Source: Dactylorhiza incarnata
Lineage: Eukaryota; Streptophyta; Magnoliopsida; Asparagales; Orchidaceae
DNA length: 64,000 bases
Assembly: GCA_033032865.1 (NCBI GenBank)
Contig: JAWHQI010000267.1
Coordinates: 2,708,001 to 2,772,000 of the forward strand
Direction of reading: 5' to 3'
Position 1 is the first letter of the stretch, and each line of letters starts with the position of its first letter. Below are positions 57,020-64,000 of the stretch, in pieces. The position numbers were made by a program, and so were the translations under genes. The notes beneath the pieces were generated by a model. The model was given only the letters and a program-made list of their open reading frames with translations. It ran no database searches and was not told the DNA's origin.

Positions 57020-58345
57020 AGGTGGAGAGAAGGTCGACACCTCGCAGGAGCCGAGCTCAACTGGAGGCGGAGAGAAGGTCGACACCTCGTAGGAGCCGAG
57101 CTCAACTGGAGGCGGATACAAGGTCGACACCTTTTAGGAGCCGAGCTCAACTAGAGGTGGATAGAAGGTCGACACCTCGCAGGAGTTGAGCTCAACTGGA
57201 GGCGGATAGAAGGTCGACACCTTCTAGGAGCCGAGCTCAACTAGAGGCGGATAGAAGGTCGACACCTTCTAGGAGACGAGCTCAACTAAAGGCGGGTACA
57301 AGGTCGACACCTTCTAGGAGCCGAGCTCAACTAAGCCGAGCTCAACTAGAGGCGGATAGAAGGTCGACACCTTCTAGGAGACGAGCTCAACTAAAGGCGG
57401 GTACAAGGTCGACACCTTCTAGGAGCCGAGCTCAACTAGAGGTGGAGAGAAGGTCGACACCTTCTAGGAGCCGAGCTCAACTAGAGGCGGATAGAAGGTC
57501 GACACCTTCTTGGAGCCGAGCTCAACTAAAGGCGGGTACAAGATCGACACCTTCTAGGAGCCGAGCTCAACTAGAGGTGGAGAGAAGGTCGACACCTCGT
57601 AGGAGCCGAGCTCAACTGGAGGCGGATACAAGGTCGACATCTTTTAGGAGCCGAGCTCAACTAAAGGCGGTTACAAGGTCGACACCTTCTAGGAGCCGAG
57701 CTCAACTAGAGGTGGAGAGAAGGTCGACACATCGTAGGAGCCGAGCTCAACTGGAGGCGGATACAAGGTCGACACCTTTTAGGAGCCGAGCTCAACTAGA
57801 GGTGGATAGAAGGTCGACACCTCGCAGGAGTTGAGCTCAACTGGAGGCGGATACAAGGTCGACACCTTCTAGGAGCCGAGTTCAACTAGAGGTGGAGAGA
57901 AGGTCGACACCTTCTAGGATCCGAGCTCAACTAGAGGCGGATAGAAGGTCGACACCTTCTAGGAGCCGAGCTCAACTAAAGGCGGGTACAAGGTCGACAC
58001 CTTCTAGGAGCCGAGCTCAACTAGAGGTGGAGAGAAGGTCGACACCTTCTAGGAGCCGAGCTCAACTAGAGGCGGATAGAAGGTCGACACCTTCTAGAGC
58101 CGAGCTCAACTAGAGGTGGAGAGAAGGTCGACACCTCGCAGGAGCCGAGCTCAACTGGAGGCGGATATAAGGTCGACACCTTCTAGGAGCCGAGCTCAAC
58201 TAGAGGTGGAGAGAAGGTCGACACCTCGTAGGAGCCGAGCTCAACTAGAGGTAGAGAGAAGGTCGACACCTCGCAGGAGCCGAGCTCAACTGGAGGCGGA
58301 TACAAGGTCGACACCTTCTAGGAGCCTAACTCAACTAGAGGTGGA
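56755..58345. repeat. 45-base satellite array in D, about 35 copies
   Basis: The unit starts ggtcgacaccttctaggagc and contains cgagctcaactagaggcgg. Alternating subtypes (ctcgcaggag/ttctaggag; tggagg/tagagg) hint at higher-order units. The core gttgagctcggctc / ggtgtcgac (minus strand) is shared with the 3' region of B1. Confidence 0.93.
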
Positions 58346-58529
58346 GAAACTCGGAGGGGGCAAATGATACTCGGGGGGTCCTTGCTCGCACATAGCTACG
58401 CGCACCTGTCTGCTTGCCCCTGCATACTCGCACCTGCATGCTCGCACATACATATTCGCACCTGTATATGAAAAAGGGTCTAGAGACATGTACCCCCAAG
58501 ACTTCATCTGGTATCCCTGTGCTTGATAC

Positions 58530-58880
58530 TGATGAAGAGATCGACACAGTAGGGAATGACTGTCGGGGAGGTTCCAAAGGAGCACCTTCCAAGGGAACAC
58601 ACCATCTCAAGGTCTCCATCCTACTGCTCTGGTTGATGCTGTTGAAGAGATCGACACAGTAGGGAATGACTGTTGGGGAGGTTCCAATGGAGCACCTTCC
58701 AAGGGAACACACCATCCCGAGGTCTCCATCCTACTGCTCGTGTTGATGCTGTTGAAGAGATCGACACAATAAGGAATGACTGTCGGAGAGGTTCCAATGG
58801 AGCACCTTCTAAGGGAACACACCATCTCGAGGTCTCCATCCTACTGCTCTTATTGATGCTGTTGAAGAGATCGATACTTT
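58530..58880. repeat. About 110-base repeat in D, three copies
   Basis: A unit with tgttgaagagatcgacacag, ggttccaatggagcaccttc and gaacacaccatc recurs at about 110-base spacing, with a partial fourth copy. Confidence 0.88.
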
Positions 58881-59560
58881 CCTGTCATACTTGACAACCA
58901 GAGAGGATTTAAACACACATACTCAAATGATCGAAAGAAGTAAGTGGAAGCGAAATGCTTTGCTGCAAGCCTTTGTCTCCCGAGGGTTTATGACACCTTT
59001 ATTCAAGGGTCCCCTGCGAGGTTAAGTGGATCATCTCTTCGTCGGATTGGGAGGTCGGTGTCCAGACTTTCTCCTGATAATCCCCCCAGTCGGATGAGAG
59101 GTGCGGTCGGAGGGTTCCTGCAGCCAACGTGCAAGGGGGGAGCTGATCTCGACCGTCAGTGCAGAGGCTTGGTCTTATGAGAACGCATTACCGAGGCACC
59201 GTCCCATCACCCGTTCTGGGTTTTATAAGAATCAAGTCGGAGGCCTGTTTCCCAACCCATCGTGGAGATCGACTTCACCGGCTTTCTTCCTTTTTTTTTT
59301 GAAAATGCTTAGCTGAAAGAGACAAAAGACTCACAATCTCCCATATTTCAGGGAGGTGAGGGATATCAACTTGAAGGCTATACGAGTAAGAACATAGCAC
59401 CGAGGATACCAACTGGAACACCTTATGAGTAAGACCCCTCATGGATCATAGCCGACGGAAGGAGATCATCGGGAGTATGGAGCTTGCGGAACACCAAGCT
59501 TGAAGACGTCACGAGTAAGCATTCTCGTGGAACATAAGTCCTTGAGGAAGATCATCGCGA
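58881..59560. other. Unassigned interior of D
   Basis: No gene or clear repeat is seen. Confidence 0.4.
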
Positions 59561-59574
59561 GTAGAAGCTCGCGG

Positions 59575-59840
59575 AACACCAGCTTTGAAAACCATCGCGA
59601 CTAGGAGCTCGCCGAGCATCAACTTGGAGACCTCGCGAGTAGGTTGTTGAAGAAGTCCATCGCGACTAGGAGCTCGCCGAGCATCAACTTGGAGACCTCG
59701 CGAGTAGGTTGTTGAAGAAGACCATCGCGACTAGGAGCTCGCCGAGCATCAACTTGGAGACCTCGCGAGTAGGTTGTTGAAGAAGTCCATCGCGACTAGG
59801 AGCTCGCCGAGCATCAACTTGGAGCCCTCGCGAGTAGGTT
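59575..59840. repeat. 62-base repeat in D, about four copies
   Basis: catcgcgactaggagctcgc ... gcgagtaggttgttgaagaag repeats head to tail, nearly identical in the middle copies. Confidence 0.9.
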
Positions 59841-60109
59841 ATGTAATTTCCCTTGGTGGCGAACTCGTCATGAATCATCCTATTTGTTAGTCAGACAAAA
59901 GCACTCGCGGGCTTTACCAAAGCACCCGTAAGCATATAGGTGTATGGAAATCACTGGCATTGAAGAAGGACGAAACTGAGGGGAGGAGTGTCCCTTTTGA
60001 CATAAGACCCCCTACGCAGAGTGTTCGGGGGTCCGGTCAGACCTTGAAATCGCCCTTCAGGAACTCGCCACCCTTGTACTAGGCACCAGGTTCTCACCAC
60101 CTTGCGAGT

Positions 60110-60780
60110 AGAGAACTCACCCTCGCGAGTAGAGATCTCGCCTATGGGCGAGTATTGAAGAAGCTCGCCTATGGCCGAGTATTGAAGAAGCTCGCTTATG
60201 TCCGAGTATTGAAGAAGCTCGCCTATGGCCGAGTATTGAAGAAGCTCGCCTATGGCCGAGTATTGAAGAAGCTCGCTCTCCTGCAAAAAAGTCGTCTGCA
60301 TGAACTCGCCTATGGGCGAATAAGGAAGGATCTCGCCAAATTTGATGTTCGTCGCCCGCGTGAAGTCGCCTATGCCGAGTAACAAGGAAGCTCGCCTAGG
60401 GGCGAGTAAGGAAGGATCTCGCCACTACCCAGGAAGCTCGCCTCTCTTCCGAGTAAAGTCGCTGGTCTGAACTTATCTCTGGATCTCGCTTGCAAGAACT
60501 CGCGCTATGGCGAGTATGGATCTCGCCAGCTGGAACTCGCCTATCACGGTCTCGTCTCCCTGCGACTAGAACTCGCCTGTGGGCGAGTATGGAATTCGCC
60601 ATTTATGCGCTCGTCTTCTCGCCATCTGGAACTCGCCTAAGGATGTCGCCATCTGGAACTCGCCTTCAGGATGTCGCCATCTGGAACTCGCCCAACTTGT
60701 CTAATGCTCGCGAGTTGCTGCCTTTGACCTCCATCTCGCCACTTTAGGCCATGGAGCCTTCTCGCAAATATTTCTTCCTC
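60110..60780. repeat. Short gcgagt-type repeats in D
   Basis: A 27-base unit (cgcctatggccgagtattga) repeats five times at 60140-60275, then decays into scattered ctcgcc/gcgagt motifs to about 60700. Confidence 0.8.
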
Positions 60781-60789
60781 TGACTACGA

Positions 60790-60807
60790 TCCACGTTCAC
60801 CGCACCA
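60790..60807 (-). promoter_or_regulatory. Primer binding site (tRNA-Phe type, one change) of D
   Basis: Minus-strand tggtgcggtgaacgtgga, three bases inside the 5' LTR. Confidence 0.6.
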
Positions 60808-60810
60808 AAG

Positions 60811-61389
60811 TGTTGAAGCCTGGAAAATCCCGGCTCCAAAATTCAAATCAATGCAGCCCGAGGTTACTGATCCTGCGGTCCAACTCCACGGCTCGGATAG
60901 CTAAAATAGGAGAGAGAAAAATGACTATAAGCACACCCCAGGTGCTCCAGCAGGGAGGTCCCACCACATACCCGGAAGTTTGGGAGAAACTTCCCCTCCG
61001 CAACCAAAAACTGGGCGAGGTACTAGACGGGCATGGACTTGGCGAGTATCCAGCTTGGGGGGGACCTCGATCACTTCCAAAAGTGCCATTTCTAGTACCC
61101 TTGGGGGTCTATTTATAGAGAAATCCTCGGGGGGGGGGGGTGGGGGGGGTGGGGGGGCAGGCGAGTATACTGCATAAGCTCGCGAGTTACAAGGGCTACT
61201 CGCCCAAGCTCGCCCCTGCTCGCCTCTGCTCGCGCCTTGCTCGCCCAGCTCGCGCCTTGCTCGCCCCTTGCTCCTGCTGGCTGAGTTGTCTTGTGTCTTG
61301 GACTGCCGGCTTCTGTGTTGACCTTTTGACCTTGACTTCTGTCTACGTGGCTTTGAATGGGCCTACCCTCGGAGAATGAGGGTTGTACA
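60811..61389 (-). repeat. 5' LTR of D
   Basis: Like the 3' LTR but 138 bases shorter, because the 20-base array has only one or two units left; it has a longer G-run (61131-61157). TATA (minus) at 61110-61117. Confidence 0.92.
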
Positions 61390-61930
61390 AACACCATACT
61401 AACTTTGGTTCATAAATTTCACTCGGTCGTACCTAGATTACTCAAACCCTACTGTACATCCCGCCAAATCTAGCCGTATGTCGAATGATGACACCCCCTT
61501 GAATGATGTCGTTCATAGAATGATGTCTCCCGCATAATGATGCCTACCACCGAATGATGTCAACCGCCGAATGTTAATGCACTTTGAATGTTGACCGTCG
61601 CCACGCCGAATGTCGCCTCCCACGCCGAATGTTGCTCCCCCGAGGAGAGAGTGCAGGGAGAGGGGGAGAGAGAGAAAAAAAATCTTTTTAAGTATATACG
61701 TATATTTTTTTACAAAATAAATATTGTAATATTGATGTATATTTTTTTACGGTCATTTCGAGTACTCATATGTATATGTTGCGGGCGCAACCCGTAAACA
61801 GATCGAGTATGGGCGAAACCCGTGTGAAGGCGGGCGAAGCCCACCTGGATGCGGCCGAAGGCCGCCCGATAGCATCACACATGGGGCAGTTGAAGCCCGC
61901 CGTCGCCGGCCGAGTACTGTCATGATCAAA
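61390..61930. repeat. Copy 2 of the C-like block and LTR-like sequence
   Basis: 61438-61590 repeats 55551-55690. 61655-61785 resembles 20600-20750 (GA-rich, then AT-rich, then actcatatgtatatgtt). 61787-61880 has hairpins with cgaa loops. No gene is seen. Confidence 0.55.
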
Positions 61931-63440
61931 TTATATAAAGTTATGTGAAAGATTTTTTTGTAATCTCAAAATATAAAAGGGTGCAATGTGTAATTATTAT
62001 GCTAACTCTCTAGGAAAGATTTGCAATACGATTTTAGTTTATATTGTTAGAAATTTTTCATGAGGTGGACATAATACATCGAGATGGTCGATAAAATTGC
62101 ACGCGAATATTTGGATCTATTTAGACTCCTACAAGCGCGCGTTAATTTAGTCGCGCCAACGGTCGAAGCCTGTGATAGGTGGGCCAGATCGTCTCGTAAA
62201 TTTAGGACGCGAATCCGGTCTCACCCTTAGCATTTAAATAACAATGATTATTAGGTCCAAATTAATTTCATTGGATATAATTAATTGATTTTTAATTTTG
62301 GGAGTTATGGGATTAATGGACCCCATTTTGGTAACCCCCATTAGGACTTCCTATTAAGCCTAAAGAAAATCAATTTTCATTCTGAGATGAATGAACAAGG
62401 GTTGATTCTGGGGTTTCTTCCGTTCCCTTTTCCTCTTCGTGGAAGCTGCCGCACTTCCTATCGAACCGCCTGGAAGTGCTCCTCCCTTAGGTTTTGGAGA
62501 AGCCAGCTGTGTACCCTTTCTTTCGTCTAGCTCGCCGACAACCTCCTACTAGGCTGACATTTCTTTCCTGCATCAAGGACGTCGGCGAGCAGAGATCCTG
62601 TGTCACCACCTTTCGTCCACCTGACCGGTGACCTAGAGGGGCATGATCTTTATCTTGGGAGAAATCGAGAGAGAAGAAAAACTGCTCCTATTTCCTTTCT
62701 CTTCTCTCTGCTCAGATCTTGGAGGAGGAAAGATCTTGGAGACTAAAGATTTTGAGAAGCAGCACTGCTCATCAAGTGCCTTCCATTCAGCACAGTTCTG
62801 GGTAGAAAGAACAGAGCTTGGTTTTTCGATGCATTTGGACAAGTCACCTATTCATTTGATGGTATAAGTTTCGAATCCTACATTAATCTTGCCAAGAACA
62901 GGTACAGGTATTATTAGCATTTATCTATAGCTTTTGATACTATTGAATTACAGTGTTCTGAATCTATTTAAGATCTTATATGGAACTCATTCATATTATT
63001 TATGAAGATCTTGATTTATTCATATACCGCTCTAATATTTGATTTAGGAGGCGGTTTTGAAGGTATTACATATACATATATATTGTTACACTGACCCATC
63101 TTGTGATGGTTTAGAGCATTGGACAGCCTTGCATTACTAGCCAGATCCGCTAGCGCCTTGGATTTTATAAAAGGAATACATCAAGGCATTTGGTTATTAC
63201 GATCAAGACGAAACACAAGCTTGAACCAATACATTACATTTCCGCACTTCAGCACTATACCATTCGTTTGAGTTATATGTTATTTGTGTGCTCTTATTTC
63301 ATTAATTAATTAGAAATTTTAATTCTGCATTTTAATACTCCAATAGAGACTAGTAGTTTTTGAATAAGACGATCCTAGGTTTAATCGTCGCTGCATTCAG
63401 TTGTTTTGTGTTATCATAAATCTTATAATGTTAAACTTTA
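61931..63440. other. Unassigned DNA left of the P450 exons
   Basis: No coding region is recognised on either strand. 62150-62560 has the look of an LTR or promoter region (ggacgcgaatccgg, then AT-rich, then pyrimidine-rich), but no partner copy is in the window. If the P450 gene is intact its next exon must lie beyond the window after a long intron. Confidence 0.35.
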
Positions 63441-63445
63441 AATAC

Positions 63446-63962
63446 CTGCAATCTGGTGACAACTGAAGGGGAATTTGCAAGGAGGTAGAGCATGAAGGTG
63501 ATCGCCCTGGAAGTCGAATCATGCCCAGAAAAAATCGTGCCCGACATAAAATCCTCAATCACTTCATTTGAATACTCTTTTCTTTCCATCAGCGTTTCAA
63601 GTAGATCGTAATATCCGTCTCGTGCTTCGTCTTTCTCTCTACATGTTGAATTGATCCGATCTTCCATTGTCTTCTTCACTATCTTTATTACATTTCTTCT
63701 AACCTTAAAGTAACAAAAATAACAATATATAACACACCACGTGATTATTTTTAATATATATACATATATATATATATATATTATATATATAAAAGTAAGT
63801 ATTTACCTGAAGTGCCTTCCAATATTTCATACCAGGGATATTTAGTGGAAAGGAAAAAATTGCAGATAGAAAATGTGAATAATCTCTTTGGATCATCTCC
63901 ATCCGAGGGTCGTCTTCTTCCTTTATGCTCAATGCGCTCTTCGCTATTATTTTAATGGAATA
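63446..63962 (-). pseudogene. Cytochrome P450, two internal exons (CYP85-clan-like)
   Basis: Exon a (63962-63807, acceptor ttctgcag, donor gtaaat) and exon b (63703-63446, acceptor actttaag, donor gtattt) are both multiples of three and stay open across the junction. Exon a contains FSFPLNIPG, a motif of plant CYP85-clan enzymes (membrane-bound oxygenases of steroids and terpenoids). Exon b carries the I-helix region with SGHDSTS, the oxygen-activation motif, followed by LYLLANSP. The usual AGx(D/E)TT is altered: the Thr right after the acidic residue is Ser. The N-terminal exons lie right of the window. No ExxR or heme-binding exon is found in 20 kb to the left, so the gene may be truncated; a long intron is the alternative. 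Confidence 0.7.
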
Positions 63963-64000
63963 CTGCAGAAAAGATTTATCAGCCCACTCACAAATATTAA

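Larger units (their letters stand above)
55742..61389 (-). mobile_element. Element D: noncoding Tat derivative with satellites
   Basis: The 3' LTR (55742-56458) and 5' LTR (60811-61389) share terminal bases with the B family (TGTACAACCCTCAT ... TCAACA on the minus strand). The target duplication aacac is perfect (55737-55741, 61390-61394). A primer site close to tRNA-Phe and a purine tract are present, but no gag or pol. It is thus a nonautonomous element that would need B-type proteins. The inside is dominated by four tandem arrays. Confidence 0.92.

Overview
The window looks like repeat-dense nuclear DNA of a flowering plant. Almost all of it is nested LTR retrotransposons. The only host-like protein gene recognised with some confidence is a cytochrome P450 fragment at the right edge (63446-63962, minus). 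The angiosperm assignment rests on Tat-lineage Ty3/gypsy elements with a second (archaeal-type) RNase H, a chromodomain Tekay/Del-type chromovirus, a copia remnant, a tRNA-Phe-like primer site and plant-like GT..AG introns. The species cannot be told from the sequence.

Layout. Element A (1-14572, plus) is the 3' part of a Tat element: integrase end, repeat-rich 3' region, two spliced genes on the opposite strand, and a 3' LTR. A 6.3-kb chromovirus-type LTR (F, 3420-9734, duplication gtttc) sits inside A's antisense gene. At 14640-16250 there is a gag remnant preceded by a 5S-rRNA-like stretch. At 16255-20268 lies a decayed minus-strand copia element. From 20530 to 22662 there is noncoding DNA of an LTR family called C here. 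C has been hit twice: by element B1 (22663-29846, plus, duplication aactg) and by element B2 (29930-52182, minus, duplication atagg). B2 in turn contains the chromovirus G (34077-47010). From 52183 to 55741 come C LTR sequence, an inverted-repeat-bounded minisatellite cassette and unassigned DNA with exon-like pieces. Element D (55742-61389, minus, duplication aacac) is a noncoding Tat derivative made largely of satellites. The rest is C-like LTR sequence, unassigned DNA and the P450 exons.

How the parts work together. B1 keeps RT-RNaseH-integrase but has lost gag-protease. B2 keeps gag-protease but has lost pol. They share LTR ends and primer site, so the two copies carry complementary halves. 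A and B2, although diverged, both carry the same antisense cassette between pol and the 3' LTR: first a coiled-coil gene, then a gene with the domain annotated in plants as putative gypsy-type transposon. Each gene has at least one GT..AG intron that keeps frame, and a TATA-like box. In G, gag and pol are separated by a 138-bp AT-rich segment with exact GT..AG ends and two in-frame stops; taking it out leaves the frame open, so splicing could switch between Gag and Gag-Pol. These two points are the most interesting biology here.

Limits: all boundaries and splice sites were read by eye; no alignment, RNA evidence or database search was available.
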